Of a DNA stretch of 64,000 nt, positions 49,238 through 58,532 are shown one piece after another. This DNA comes from Draconibacterium orientale (GTDB taxonomy: Bacteria; Bacteroidota; Bacteroidia; Bacteroidales; Prolixibacteraceae): NCBI RefSeq assembly GCF_000626635.1, contig NZ_CP007451.1, positions 4,756,501-4,820,500 of the forward strand. Direction: 5' to 3'. The translations under genes and the position numbers were made by a program. Below the pieces are notes generated by a model that did not search any database, was not told the origin of the DNA, and worked only from the letters and a program-made list of their open reading frames with translations. How positions within the stretch are numbered: position 1 is the stretch's first letter; each line of letters begins with the position of its first letter.

Positions 49238-49831
49238 ATGAACAATTTTTGGAACGACAGATACAGCGCAACAGCATATGCCTACGGTGAAGCGCCAAAC
49301 GATTTTTTGAAAAAGGAATTGCCTCAACTCCCCCCGGGCAAAGTACTGTTCCCGGCAGAAGGCGAAGGAAGAAATGCAGTTTTCGCCGCAACATTAGGAT
49401 GGGAAGTCACAGCTTTTGATCCAAGTATTGAAGGAAAAAGAAAAGCACTGCTCTTAGCTGTTAAACATAATACTTCTATCCATTACCAGGTAACTGATTA
49501 TGAAAATGCCGATTTTGAAAATGAGTATTTTGATTGTATTTGTTTGACATATGCCCATATGCCGGAACATATGCGTAATAAAGTACACCAAAAATTAGCG
49601 TCGTATTTAAAACCCGGAGGCACATTAATTCTTGAAGGTTTTTCGAAAGAACAAATTAACAGAAATACAGGAGGCCCTAAAGATATCAGTTTCTTATTCG
49701 ATGAAAAAGAATTAGAAAATGACTTTAAATATTTCAGTTCAGTATCAACACATAAAGCCGATATCGAATTGGATGAAGGTCTTTACCACCGTGGTCTTGC
49801 GTCAATTATCAGGCTTAAAGGCGTTAAGTAG
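49238..49831 (+). CDS. Class I SAM-dependent methyltransferase
   Basis: A 197-residue protein with the class I fold: a first motif VLFPAEGEGRNAVFAA (about 36-51) that binds S-adenosylmethionine, an acidic AFDPS after strand 2, DYENADF and FDCICLTYAHMP in the middle, and a YLKPGGTLILEGF motif (about 125-137). The sequence resembles TehB/UbiE-type small methyltransferases. The substrate is unknown. It stands alone; the gaps before (48953-49237) and after (49832-50044) hold no other gene. Confidence 0.85.
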   Translation: MNNFWNDRYSATAYAYGEAPNDFLKKELPQLPPGKVLFPAEGEGRNAVFAATLGWEVTAFDPSIEGKRKALLLAVKHNTSIHYQVTDYENADFENEYFDCICLTYAHMPEHMRNKVHQKLASYLKPGGTLILEGFSKEQINRNTGGPKDISFLFDEKELENDFKYFSSVSTHKADIELDEGLYHRGLASIIRLKGVK

Positions 49832-50044
49832 CGGCCTCAATTTTCCACACTATTTATAAACCACCAAATAAAACTCCTGGACAGAAAGTTAAACAATTTG
49901 GTCTGTTTAAACGTATAGTATTTACAATCAGAACTTTCTACTGAGCAAATTGAATCGTTTTTTGGAAATATATTTTTACGAACGAACCAAAAGTTTTAAT
50001 TTTACCTAAAAATAAGAAAGAGGAAGAAAAAAGAGTTTCAATTT

Positions 50045-50076
50045 TTTGTTTACAAGCAGGTATTTATTTATACTTG
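50045..50076 (+). promoter_or_regulatory. rho promoter
   Basis: TTTG (50045-50048) and TATACTTG (50069-50076, one mismatch) are 20 nt apart. The leader is about 90 nt, long enough for the autogenous control known for rho genes elsewhere, though no attenuator hairpin was recognised. The ATG at 50170 is used, not an earlier codon inside the promoter. Confidence 0.5.
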
Positions 50077-50169
50077 CACACGATTTCAAAAGAAAATCAC
50101 CCTCCTCGTCAATTGTTCCAAGAATTTTTTCAACAATTATTAATCGAGAAAAGTTATAACAATAATATA

Positions 50170-52041
50170 ATGTATGATATTTTAGAACTGAACAAGAAAC
50201 TTGTTCCTGAATTAAAAGAGATCGCTAAAGAGCTCAATATTAAACGTGTAGAATCCTACAAGAAACAGGATCTTATTTATAAAATTTTAGATACCCAGGC
50301 TGTTCTTGAAGCTGAAAACAAAGGCAAAAAGAATGCTCCTAAAGACGAAAAAGGAGAAGCCGGTAATCGTAAAAATCAATCCGACAGAAACACTTCTGAT
50401 GACGATGAACCGCGCCGTTCCAAACGTCCTCGCCAAAGAGTGGAGACGGTAAAACGCGAAAAAGTTGGCTCAGGTCCCAGAAAAAAACAAAGCGACAAAA
50501 TTGACGATAAAGTTCAAACGCGTCAGGACCAGATAAAAGCCATAATAAAAGGTTTTACAAAGGAAAAAACAGCTGCGGCGCCAAAGCAACAAGATATTGA
50601 AGCAGCGGCCAAACCTGAAGAAACAAAAACAGCTCCTCAGCAACAACAGCAAAAACCACCAACGCAAGAAATACAGCAAGAGCAACAAGCTCAGGAAAAA
50701 CAGCAAGAACAGCAAAAACCCGAAGTTAAAGTTCAACAAAACAAAGAGCAGCAACATCGTGGAGGCCAGCAAAGGCATCAACAAAGTCAGCAAAATCAGC
50801 AAAGACAAAATACCGGCGGAAAAGACGACCGTCAGAAACAACAAAACAGAAGCCAGCAGCAAGGCCAGCAACAGCAGGGTCAGCAGCAGGGAAATCGCCA
50901 GAAACAGCGTCAATTCGAGTTTGAAGGTATTATTACCAACACCGGCGTACTCGAGATTTTGGCCGATGGTTACGGGTTCTTACGTTCATCGGATTACAAT
51001 TATCTGAACTCGCCCGACGATATTTATGTATCGCAGTCGCAGATTAAACTTTTTGGTTTAAAAACCGGCGATACCGTAAAAGGAACAGTTCGCCCGCCAA
51101 AAGAAGGTGAAAAATATTTCCCATTGATTAAAGTGTTAGAGATTAACGGACGCAGCCCGGAGTTTATTCGCGACCGCGTACCTTTCGATCACCTCACTCC
51201 TTTATTCCCTGATGAGAAATTCAACCTCACCGGAAATGGCCACGATAATATTTCAACACGTGTGGTTGATATGTTTGCGCCAATTGGTAAAGGACAACGT
51301 GGTTTGATTGTTGCCCAGCCAAAAACCGGTAAAACCGTATTGCTGAAAGAAATTGCCAACGCCATTGCAGCCAACCACCCCGAGGTTTACATGATCGTGT
51401 TACTGATCGACGAACGTCCGGAAGAGGTTACCGATATGGCACGCAGCGTACATGCCGAAGTTATTGCATCAACTTTTGATGAGCCGGCTGACAAACACGT
51501 AAAAGTGGCCAACATTGTACTGGAAAAAGCAAAACGTTTAACCGAATGTGGACACGATGTGGTTATCCTGTTAGACTCGATTACACGTTTGGCACGTGCT
51601 TACAACACCGTTCAGCCAGCATCGGGTAAAGTACTTTCGGGTGGTGTTGATGCTAATGCGCTGCATAAACCAAAACGTTTCTTTGGTGCGGCACGAAACA
51701 TTGAAGAAGGTGGTTCATTAACGATTATGGCTACGGCACTTACCGAAACCGGATCGAAAATGGACGAAGTTATTTTTGAAGAGTTTAAAGGTACCGGTAA
51801 CATGGAACTGCAACTCGACCGGAAATTGTCGAACAAACGTATTTTCCCTTCTGTGGATATTCCAACATCGAGTACCCGTCGCGAAGACCTTTTATTCTCG
51901 AAAGAAGTTCTCGACAAACTGTGGATCTTACGCAACTACCTTGGCGATATGAACGCCCTGGAAGCAATGGAGTTTATGAAAACACGCTTGATGCGTGCGG
52001 CAAGTATCGAAGAATTCCTGGCATCGATGAACGATGGATAG
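50170..52041 (+). CDS. rho: Transcription termination factor Rho with Gln-rich insert
   Basis: The 623-residue Rho is a hexameric RNA-dependent ATPase that ends transcription. The N-terminal domain ([20 protein letters not shown], 1-50) is followed by a long disordered insert: a charged segment (about 51-135) and a Gln-rich tract (about 136-248, many QQQ runs). The RNA-binding OB fold starts at [12 protein letters not shown] (about 251-315), and the motor has Walker A PKTGKTVL with Lys388, [10 protein letters not shown], Walker [17 protein letters not shown], the Q-loop region [23 protein letters not shown] and the arginine finger side. Bacteroidota Rho proteins are known to carry such inserts and I recall reports that they phase-separate. 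Length is about 200 residues over E. coli Rho. Confidence 0.95.
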   Translation: MYDILELNKKLVPELKEIAKELNIKRVESYKKQDLIYKILDTQAVLEAENKGKKNAPKDEKGEAGNRKNQSDRNTSDDDEPRRSKRPRQRVETVKREKVGSGPRKKQSDKIDDKVQTRQDQIKAIIKGFTKEKTAAAPKQQDIEAAAKPEETKTAPQQQQQKPPTQEIQQEQQAQEKQQEQQKPEVKVQQNKEQQHRGGQQRHQQSQQNQQRQNTGGKDDRQKQQNRSQQQGQQQQGQQQGNRQKQRQFEFEGIITNTGVLEILADGYGFLRSSDYNYLNSPDDIYVSQSQIKLFGLKTGDTVKGTVRPPKEGEKYFPLIKVLEINGRSPEFIRDRVPFDHLTPLFPDEKFNLTGNGHDNISTRVVDMFAPIGKGQRGLIVAQPKTGKTVLLKEIANAIAANHPEVYMIVLLIDERPEEVTDMARSVHAEVIASTFDEPADKHVKVANIVLEKAKRLTECGHDVVILLDSITRLARAYNTVQPASGKVLSGGVDANALHKPKRFFGAARNIEEGGSLTIMATALTETGSKMDEVIFEEFKGTGNMELQLDRKLSNKRIFPSVDIPTSSTRREDLLFSKEVLDKLWILRNYLGDMNALEAMEFMKTRLMRAASIEEFLASMNDG

Positions 52042-52061
52042 TAAATAAATACAACAACATA

Positions 52062-52095
52062 AAAAAAGCAGGTTCGGTTTCGGACCTGCTTTTTT
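52062..52095 (+). terminator. Intrinsic terminator after rho
   Basis: AAAAAAGCAGGTTCG pairs with CGGACCTGCTTTTTT with one G-T pair. Confidence 0.88.
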
Positions 52096-52116
52096 GTTGC
52101 CTGAAAGCCTGGGATA

Positions 52117-52147
52117 AGGATGTCATCTTTTAAAAAGGTGACATCCT
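52117..52147 (-). terminator. Terminator overlapping the stop of the U32 gene
   Basis: AGGATGTCATCTTT (52117-52130) pairs with AAAGGTGACATCCT (52134-52147) with one G-T pair; TTTT precedes. It overlaps the U32 stop codon at 52146-52148 and works with the rho terminator as a convergent pair. Confidence 0.65.
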
Positions 52148-54122
52148 ATTTTAATCCCTTATTAAAATTAAAAGTATTCGATGGTTGAATTTGCTCCGAT
52201 CGCAGAATACGGCTTTTTACGGTTTTAGCCCGGTGTTTTGAAACCGGCTCGTAACTTAAATCAATTAAAAAACGGTGGAAGCCATTATTTTTCAATTTGT
52301 TTTTCGATTGCGAAATGGAAACCGGAACCTGCGGAACAATTGAGGTAATTCCATTTCGGCGGAAGCGCTGCAACTTAATGTTCATATCATCTAACAGCTC
52401 ATCATTTCCATCTTTCATGGCTATTGGCATGCGTGAATGGAACAATTCGGGGTGGAAATAAACCGGCACAATTCCGTCTTTGTGCGACAGTGAAAACAGC
52501 GTTTCAAAATCAATTTCCTGCGGATACGAGAACAGGCTCACTCCTTCGTTTTTGATAAAACAGGCGGCAGCATCATTAAAAACATACACATTTTCGTTGG
52601 CAATAATACGGCACTTTGGCGGAATCAGGTCCAGTTGCGAAATATGACTGACAACAAAGTTTCGTAATCCACATTTTACCATTTTGGCAATCAGCTCGCG
52701 ATAAAACTGCAAAGCATCCTGCTGAATAAACTTCGGCAGTTCGATGTAAATTTTCTCCCTGAATTTTTGAATAAACGGCACCTCCGGATCGAAGCGGCTC
52801 CAGGTAATTTTAGAAAAAGCCAAAAACAAACCTTCCATTTCATTCAGGTTCATCTTTTTTAGCCATTCCATGGAGTTTACGCGAAAATAAAACTCTTCAT
52901 TGCGACCATTTTCCCGGCCTTTTAATGCACTCAGAATCTTTTGTTTGTTTCCGTAATTCAATTGTTTAAAATGAGCAGTTGTGTCTTCCAGTTTCGATGG
53001 GAACTTCACATCGCTAATCCCCGCCAAATAAACCTCGCTGTTGGGTTTTACCTGCTTTCCGCCCGAATGAATTTTAAACAAACCATTCTCTTCGGCTACT
53101 TCGCGCACCTTTACCGTTTCCTGCTTTTCGGTGCCCGGAATATGAAAACGCAAACGGAAGCCCGGCTCAATAGTCATTTGCGAGCTTAACCAAATATTCT
53201 GCCCTTTTATTTGCTCAACTTTGCCGAGAAAAACACCGGCAACCGTTTTTTCTGAAATGGCCTTATTTACATCTTTTCCCATAAAATAGGCCGTTTTCTC
53301 ACGCCCAAAATCAAGCGACAAAAGCTCTTTGGCTTTTTCAATTTGATTGGGTTCGTCGAGTGCAGTTCGGTAGGCTTGTGCCACTCGGTAAGTGTATTCG
53401 CCCGATTTCATACGGCCCTCAACTTTTAAACTGTTTACTCCCATTTTTGCAAAACGGTTAACCAAATCAATTTGCTGGTTATCTTTTAAGTTAAAGAGAT
53501 ACTGATGCGTATTTTGAGCCGTGTAAGTGCGTCGGCAAGGTTGGGTACACAATCCGCGGTTGGCTCCCCTGCCCCCGGCATAACTGCTGTAAAGACACAT
53601 GCCCGAGAAAGAATAACACAGCGCACCATGAATAAAAACTTCGGTTTCCACCTTACTCTTTTTGCAAATTTTGCTGAGTTCGTGCAAAGTGAGTTCGCGG
53701 GCCAGAACCACTCGTTCTATCCCCTTTTTATGTGCATAATTGGCTCCGGTTGAATTATGAATGGCCATTTGTGTGCTGGCGTGCAACACCAAATTGGGGA
53801 AATAGGTTCGAGCAATATAAAAAACGCCCCAATCCTGAATGATCACTCCATTAACACCAACCTGGTTCAAAAAATTCAGGTAATCGAGCAATTCCGGGAT
53901 TTCATTGTTTTTTATTACCGTATTTAAGGTAATGTAAACCAGAATGTTCTTCTTTTTGGCTTCTTTTAATATGGTGCCAAGCTGCCCGTTGGTAAAATTT
54001 TTTGCCCTTCCGCGGGCGTTAAATTGTTTTAATCCCAGGAAAATTGCATCGGCTCCACCACGCAAAGCGGCATAAAACGATTCTGGATTTCCAACTGGTA
54101 AAAGAAGTTCTGGTTTTTGCAT
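52146..54122 (-). CDS. Peptidase U32-like protein, RlhA/YhbU type
   Basis: A 658-residue protein of the U32 family. It begins ELLLPVGNPESFYAALRGGADAIFLGLKQFNARG and has the typical TIM-barrel strands with STQMAIHNSTGANYAHKKGIERVVLAREL. The iron-sulfur Cys motif spans about residues 170-200: LCYSFSGMCLYSS and NRGLCTQPCRR. At this length it resembles RlhA (YdcP), which hydroxylates a 23S rRNA cytidine, rather than the shorter YhbU/UbiU type; a collagenase function is historical and unlikely. The C-terminal 300 residues form the long-form extension. It is monocistronic, convergent with rho. Confidence 0.82.
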   Translation of the reverse strand: MQKPELLLPVGNPESFYAALRGGADAIFLGLKQFNARGRAKNFTNGQLGTILKEAKKKNILVYITLNTVIKNNEIPELLDYLNFLNQVGVNGVIIQDWGVFYIARTYFPNLVLHASTQMAIHNSTGANYAHKKGIERVVLARELTLHELSKICKKSKVETEVFIHGALCYSFSGMCLYSSYAGGRGANRGLCTQPCRRTYTAQNTHQYLFNLKDNQQIDLVNRFAKMGVNSLKVEGRMKSGEYTYRVAQAYRTALDEPNQIEKAKELLSLDFGREKTAYFMGKDVNKAISEKTVAGVFLGKVEQIKGQNIWLSSQMTIEPGFRLRFHIPGTEKQETVKVREVAEENGLFKIHSGGKQVKPNSEVYLAGISDVKFPSKLEDTTAHFKQLNYGNKQKILSALKGRENGRNEEFYFRVNSMEWLKKMNLNEMEGLFLAFSKITWSRFDPEVPFIQKFREKIYIELPKFIQQDALQFYRELIAKMVKCGLRNFVVSHISQLDLIPPKCRIIANENVYVFNDAAACFIKNEGVSLFSYPQEIDFETLFSLSHKDGIVPVYFHPELFHSRMPIAMKDGNDELLDDMNIKLQRFRRNGITSIVPQVPVSISQSKNKLKNNGFHRFLIDLSYEPVSKHRAKTVKSRILRSEQIQPSNTFNFNKGLK

Positions 54123-54260
54123 AATCTATTTTCGTGCAAAATTAGCAATAATAAATTTTAACTATCTCAAATTAATTAACACTTTTGAGTATATAAACTT
54201 CAGAAATGAAAACAATTGGAAATGAATAACATCACTGATAACCCAAAAAAATTATTAGCC

Positions 54261-54956
54261 ATGCAAAAGTACATTTCGTTGTTCGTCATATTACTGTTTT
54301 CTTGTACAGGACTTTTTGCGCAAAATATTTATGATATCCGAAATGCAATCGATTTTTTCGAATCGAACAGAATGCAAAAAGGAGAATATAGGCATATTCT
54401 CACCGAAAGCGATATTGAAGGTTCGCCCTATTTTAACGATGAATTTATAAAAGGAACCATTTTCACCTACCAGAAAATTCAGTATAACGATATTCCGTTA
54501 CGTTACAATATTTATAACGACGAAATGGAATTTCAAACACCCAACAACCAGGTTCTGGCCATAGCAGCACCAGAAATTGTGGATAAAGCAGTGCTCGGAG
54601 AAAATACTTTTTCAAACATCCCTTATGCGCTTGGCAACAAAGTAAAACGTGCGTATTTTATACTTTTAACCGAAGGTAAGCTTAGTTTATACGCACGCCC
54701 TGAAGTGCTCTACAAAAAACCGAAAAAAGCCGCTGCATACAGTGAACCTGAACCTGCAAAATTTGAAAAACGTCCTGATACTTACTACCTGCGATTAAAT
54801 CAGCAAGCTGCAGTAAGAATTGAATCGAAAAAGGATTTACAGAATTTCTTCACCGATCATCAAAATAAAATGGAAAGTTTTATAAAGAAGAATAAAATAA
54901 AACCCGGTAAGGCCGACAAGATGATGGAGCTGGTTGAATATTATAATTCGTTGTAG
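54261..54956 (+). CDS. Hypothetical exported protein
   Basis: About 231 residues from the chosen ATG, with a signal peptide (MQKYISLFVILLFSCTGLFAQ). The mature protein (NIYDIRNAIDFFESNRMQKGEYRHILTESDIEGSPYFNDEF) has a Lys/Pro-rich segment near residues 155-175 (VLYKKPKKAAAYSEPEPAK) and an acidic to basic tail ending in KMESFIKKNKIKPGKADKMM. I do not recognise the family. Upstream in-frame codons at 54222 (ATG) and 54216 (TTG) would add a short non-hydrophobic leader; the start at 54261 is preferred because it yields a clean signal peptide. A degenerate repeat follows it. Confidence 0.65.
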   Translation: MQKYISLFVILLFSCTGLFAQNIYDIRNAIDFFESNRMQKGEYRHILTESDIEGSPYFNDEFIKGTIFTYQKIQYNDIPLRYNIYNDEMEFQTPNNQVLAIAAPEIVDKAVLGENTFSNIPYALGNKVKRAYFILLTEGKLSLYARPEVLYKKPKKAAAYSEPEPAKFEKRPDTYYLRLNQQAAVRIESKKDLQNFFTDHQNKMESFIKKNKIKPGKADKMMELVEYYNSL

Positions 54957-54957
54957 C

Positions 54958-55012
54958 CGGATGATGGATGCCCAGATACTGGATGCTGGATACTGGATAC
55001 CGGATGCTCGTC
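54958..55012. repeat. GGATGCTGGATACTGG-type degenerate tandem repeats
   Basis: GGATGATGGATGCCCAGATACTGGATGCTGGATACTGGATACCGGATGCTCG recurs as words of 7-8 nt (GGATACT, GGATGCT, GGATACC). It is non-coding and lies between the hypothetical gene and the ECF sigma gene. Words of the same type are, as I recall, common between genes in this phylum. Confidence 0.55.
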
Positions 55013-55216
55013 AATCGCGACTATTTCCTTAAACCACTTTCAGCTCCTTATTAAATCATAGCTCCATAATTTTTATCTAAAAAGCTCCTACTAAACACCT
55101 TGATAAAAAAAATCGCAAAAACATTTCGCAAAAACTATCCGAAAAACAAAAAATATTTTCGTAACGTATGCAACATTGATATATTGCCATCGTCATTGAA
55201 TCAGAAAAATAAAAGA

Positions 55217-55771
55217 TTGAATACACTTTATAAAAATATTCATCAGGAGATCATCGATCAGTGCAGGGAAGGAAGCCAGAAGGCGCAATTCCAGCTATAC
55301 AAGCTTTATTACAAAGCCATGTTCAACGTAAGCCTGCGGATCGTAAATGACCAGATGGAAGCCGAAGATGTAATACAGGAGGCCTTTTTAAGTGCATTTA
55401 AAAAGATTGACACCTACAAAGGCGAAGTAAGCTTCGGTGCATGGTTAAAGCGTATTGTTGTAAACCGTTCATTGGATTGTTTAAAGAAACGAAAAGTACA
55501 ATTTGAGGCGATAAACGAACGTACCACAGAAATTGCCGAAAGCCGCATGGATACACGAGAACTGGACGCCCGGGTGTTAAAACAGTCGATACAGGAACTT
55601 TCTGATGGCTACCGGGTGGTATTAAGTCTGTACCTGATTGAAGGTTACGACCACGAAGAGATCAGCCAGATTTTGGGCATTTCGAATTCAGCCTCGAGAA
55701 CCCAGCTGCTGAGAGCGAAAAATAAGTTACGAGAAATATTGAAAGGGAAGGAAATATTTTCATACAATTAA
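55217..55771 (+). CDS. ECF-type RNA polymerase sigma factor
   Basis: A sigma-70 family protein with region 2 (QFQLYKLYYKAMFNVSLRIVNDQMEAEDVIQEAFLSAFKKID) and region 4 (LSDGYRVVLSLYLIEGYDHEEISQILGISNSASRTQLLRAKNKLRE), no region 3: the ECF group. The frame remains open to 55100 and starts with TTG at either position; I use 55217 (about 184 residues), which gives the usual length. A start at 55100 would add 39 residues. It is 4 nt from the next gene, a membrane protein, the normal sigma/anti-sigma layout. The start codon is uncertain. Confidence 0.85.
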   Translation: MNTLYKNIHQEIIDQCREGSQKAQFQLYKLYYKAMFNVSLRIVNDQMEAEDVIQEAFLSAFKKIDTYKGEVSFGAWLKRIVVNRSLDCLKKRKVQFEAINERTTEIAESRMDTRELDARVLKQSIQELSDGYRVVLSLYLIEGYDHEEISQILGISNSASRTQLLRAKNKLREILKGKEIFSYN

Positions 55772-55775
55772 GATT

Positions 55776-56372
55776 ATGGAAAAAAGAGATGACATAGAAA
55801 AACTGATACTGGATAACATTGAAACGTTAAACGATAACGAACCAATGGAAGGCCACTTTGCACGATTTGAGGCAAAACTTAATGCACAACATAAAAAGAA
55901 AAGAACGATAAATCTGAATATTATTCTGAAAGTTGCTGCCGCCGTTGTATTTGTATTTTTGGCAACCAACCAGGCGTTTATCTATTTTTCGCCTGATAAC
56001 CAGAGAATTTTTAATTCGAAAACAGAATCGGCAAGCCTTACTCTTGCATCTGTTTCGCCCGAATACCAGGAAGTTGAATATTATTACACCAGCTCGATTA
56101 ACACCGGTATGGAGCAGTGGAACAAATGGATTGAAGAAGGTTTGATTTCGGAAGACGAACAAACTATGATGAACAATGAGTTGGCCGAGTTTGAAACACT
56201 TTACCAAAACCTGCAGAAGGATTTAGCAGCCAACCCAAACGATGAACGCGTAATAAACGCCATGTTAGAATATTATCAGGCTAAGCTTAGTGTTATATAC
56301 ATAATCATTACCAAATTAGAAGAAGTACAACAGAAAACACAAGAATTTGAACAGGAAACAACGGCCATGTAA
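55776..56372 (+). CDS. Putative membrane anti-sigma factor
   Basis: The 198-residue protein has a soluble N-terminus (MEKRDDIEKLILDNIETLNDNEPMEGHFARFEAKL), one membrane helix near residues 50-72 (ILKVAAAVVFVFLATNQAFIYF) and an extracytoplasmic part with helical segments (NKWIEEGLISEDEQTMMNN). An anti-sigma role follows from position directly after an ECF sigma gene and from topology; no zinc anti-sigma motif is visible. The downstream gene encodes a DUF4097-like exported protein. Confidence 0.7.
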   Translation: MEKRDDIEKLILDNIETLNDNEPMEGHFARFEAKLNAQHKKKRTINLNIILKVAAAVVFVFLATNQAFIYFSPDNQRIFNSKTESASLTLASVSPEYQEVEYYYTSSINTGMEQWNKWIEEGLISEDEQTMMNNELAEFETLYQNLQKDLAANPNDERVINAMLEYYQAKLSVIYIIITKLEEVQQKTQEFEQETTAM

Positions 56373-56426
56373 TGCACAGTAAATTGGATGGAAAGAATTA
56401 GTAGTAAAAATTAAAACCAGAATAAA

Positions 56427-57470
56427 ATGAAGGCATTAAAAAGAATTGCAGCACTGTTAACCATCGGCGTTTTAGTAGCCGGAACAACAGTATTTGCTGA
56501 AGAAAAAACAAAAGAGTACCATGAATCATGGTTAAACAACGAGGTATCATCGCTGGAAATCGACAACCGTTTTGGCGAAGTGAAAATCAATAATTCGGCT
56601 GGCGACTCGGTAGTTATTCATGTAACCATTACTGTTGATGCGCCTAACGAGAACAAAGCCGATGATTTGCTGGATATGCTGGAAGTGTATATCCGAAAAA
56701 CCGGAAGTGCTGTAAAAGCGGTTACCGAAATTGAAAATAACTTTAAAAGTAACCGAAGTTTTAGTATCGATTACGAAGTGAATATTCCGTCGGACAAAGA
56801 CCTGAAAATTAACAACAAGTATGGCAACACCATCGTTGCCCGACTTACCGGAAACGGCGATTTCACGTGTAAATACGGTAACTTTACCGCTTACGAACTA
56901 ACTACACCCGAAAGTGGTTCACTCCGTTTATCACTGGCCTACGGAAATGCAAATATTGGCGAGGTTTCGCACATGGATGTTGACGTAAGTTACTCGCCGC
57001 TTGATATTGAAGAAGCCACTTCGTTAAATATCGAATCGAAATATTCGAATATCAGCGTTGAAGAGTGTAAGTCGGTGATTATTGAATCGAAATACGACAA
57101 ATTTAAATTTGAAGAACTGGAATCGCTCGTTGCAGAAATTAAGTACACCAATATAAAAATTGGAGAATTGGCCAAAAGCTTAAAAGTTGAATCGGGTTAC
57201 GGAGGTATTAAGGTTGATGAAGTTGGAGCAAACTTCGAGTTTATCAACATTACCAACAGCTACGGCCAGATTTCACTGGGACTCGACGATGCCAGTTATT
57301 CTATCGATGCCAGCTGCGATTACTGCGGCATTTCCTATCCTGAAGATGAATTTACAGGAAACCGTATTAAAGATAACCACAAAAACACAGTTGTTGGAAA
57401 AATAGGTTCGGGAGAGGGCGGAAAAGTTACAGTTGTAAGCCGCTACGGCGATATTCAACTGGATGAATAA
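56427..57470 (+). CDS. DUF4097-like exported adhesin-type protein
   Basis: A 347-residue protein with a signal peptide (MKALKRIAALLTIGVLVAGTTVFA) followed by repeated beta strands of the DUF4097 type, seen in recurring units: SLEIDNRFGEVKI, KINNKYGNTIV, NIESKYSNISVEECKSVIIESKYDKFKFEEL and KVESGYGGIKVDEV. It forms a right- or left-handed solenoid in related proteins. It follows the ECF sigma and anti-sigma genes and likely belongs to their operon (54 nt from the anti-sigma stop). The role is unknown; envelope sensing is inference. The end is at 57470 and a terminator follows. Confidence 0.8.
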   Translation: MKALKRIAALLTIGVLVAGTTVFAEEKTKEYHESWLNNEVSSLEIDNRFGEVKINNSAGDSVVIHVTITVDAPNENKADDLLDMLEVYIRKTGSAVKAVTEIENNFKSNRSFSIDYEVNIPSDKDLKINNKYGNTIVARLTGNGDFTCKYGNFTAYELTTPESGSLRLSLAYGNANIGEVSHMDVDVSYSPLDIEEATSLNIESKYSNISVEECKSVIIESKYDKFKFEELESLVAEIKYTNIKIGELAKSLKVESGYGGIKVDEVGANFEFINITNSYGQISLGLDDASYSIDASCDYCGISYPEDEFTGNRIKDNHKNTVVGKIGSGEGGKVTVVSRYGDIQLDE

Positions 57471-57497
57471 CAGTTGAACTATTTTGTATAGATTATC

Positions 57498-57535
57498 AAA
57501 AAAACCGTTGGCAATCCTTTTGTCAGCGGTTTTTT
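57498..57535 (+). terminator. Bidirectional terminator
   Basis: AAAAAACCGTTG pairs with CAGCGGTTTTTT with a G-T pair. The stop codon of the convergent glycosyltransferase (57523-57525) is inside the 3' half. Confidence 0.8.
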
Positions 57536-58425
57536 ATGCCCGCAAAATAGCCCAACTTGTACAAATCGAAAATCAATAACGATGGACGAGGCCCTTTCAA
57601 ATTCGCTTCCATTTTTTCGCGGTACTTTCTGAATAGCCGCCCGATTGTTCGTGATGGAATAATAAATGTTACCCGTTTATATTTCTGCAAAAAGTTTACC
57701 TGGCGGTAAAACATCCTGTCGCCATCAAGCAGCTCCTCTCCTATCTTTTTCAAATTCTCAAGCGCCATACAACTCTTTTTCAAAAATGCCTGTGCACTTT
57801 CAAGGCCGGTATGTTCCAGCGCATTATCGATATGAAAAATCTCTACACCGGCACAAAACAAGTCGTATCCCAGCAAGGTATCTTCGTGTCCGTATTCGCG
57901 CAACTCTTCCCTAAAATGCACCCGGTTAAAAAGTTCCTTCGCAATAAAAAAGTTGTTAGAGGTTATAATAAATCCTTTGCTGCCGTTACGAACTGCTGCC
58001 GTTACCGCCTCACGTTTCGTTCCGTAAGTCCAGCGAAACAGTTTTTCCGCATCAGCCGGCTTTTGTTTCGCATAAGCCGTTCCTCCGCACAACACCCGGT
58101 TTTCGTTCCGGTTTTCCAGATAGTATTTTAAATAGTTCGGGCTGATAATTTTCGAATCGGCATCAATAAACAGCAACCAGTCAAATACCGATTCGGCTCC
58201 CATTTTATTACGAACACCGGCTCTGCCCAGGTTTTTCTCCATCTCGCGATACACAACATTGGGTTTGTTTTTCACAATGCGGTTCAGCGATTTAAAAATC
58301 TCATCCGAGCCATCATCATATACCCTGATCTCAAAATCAATGTTCAACTTTGTTGCCTGTTGGTGAAGCTCGTCAACCAAATTCACCACTTCAATGTTAT
58401 ATACCGGGATATTTACCGAAAGCAT
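57523..58425 (-). CDS. Glycosyltransferase family 2
   Basis: A 300-residue GT-A type transferase. LSVNIPVYNIEVVNLVDELH and IRVYDDGSDE are the nucleotide-sugar motif; DADSKI in WLLFIDADSKI is the DxD metal site. GYDLFCAGVEIFHIDNALEHTGLES contains the catalytic-base region. The tail after about 230 has a basic segment and hydrophobic ends (FIIPSRTIGRLFRKYREK). Donor and acceptor are unknown. It is alone on its strand between the DUF4097-like gene and a divergent thioredoxin-like gene. Confidence 0.85.
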   Translation of the reverse strand: MLSVNIPVYNIEVVNLVDELHQQATKLNIDFEIRVYDDGSDEIFKSLNRIVKNKPNVVYREMEKNLGRAGVRNKMGAESVFDWLLFIDADSKIISPNYLKYYLENRNENRVLCGGTAYAKQKPADAEKLFRWTYGTKREAVTAAVRNGSKGFIITSNNFFIAKELFNRVHFREELREYGHEDTLLGYDLFCAGVEIFHIDNALEHTGLESAQAFLKKSCMALENLKKIGEELLDGDRMFYRQVNFLQKYKRVTFIIPSRTIGRLFRKYREKMEANLKGPRPSLLIFDLYKLGYFAGIKNR

Positions 58426-58532
58426 AGTTTCTGTTTACAGGGTTTGAATTTACAATATTTCAAGATCAAAACAATTTTTCTTTAAACAAGCCATTTCGTG
58501 TAATTATCCTATTTTTAAGTCATTATTTAAAA

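Noticed and set aside
50470-50913. Leucine-rich frame opposite rho
   Set aside because: It is the complement of the Gln-rich insert (CAG/CAA gives Leu), a frequent artefact.
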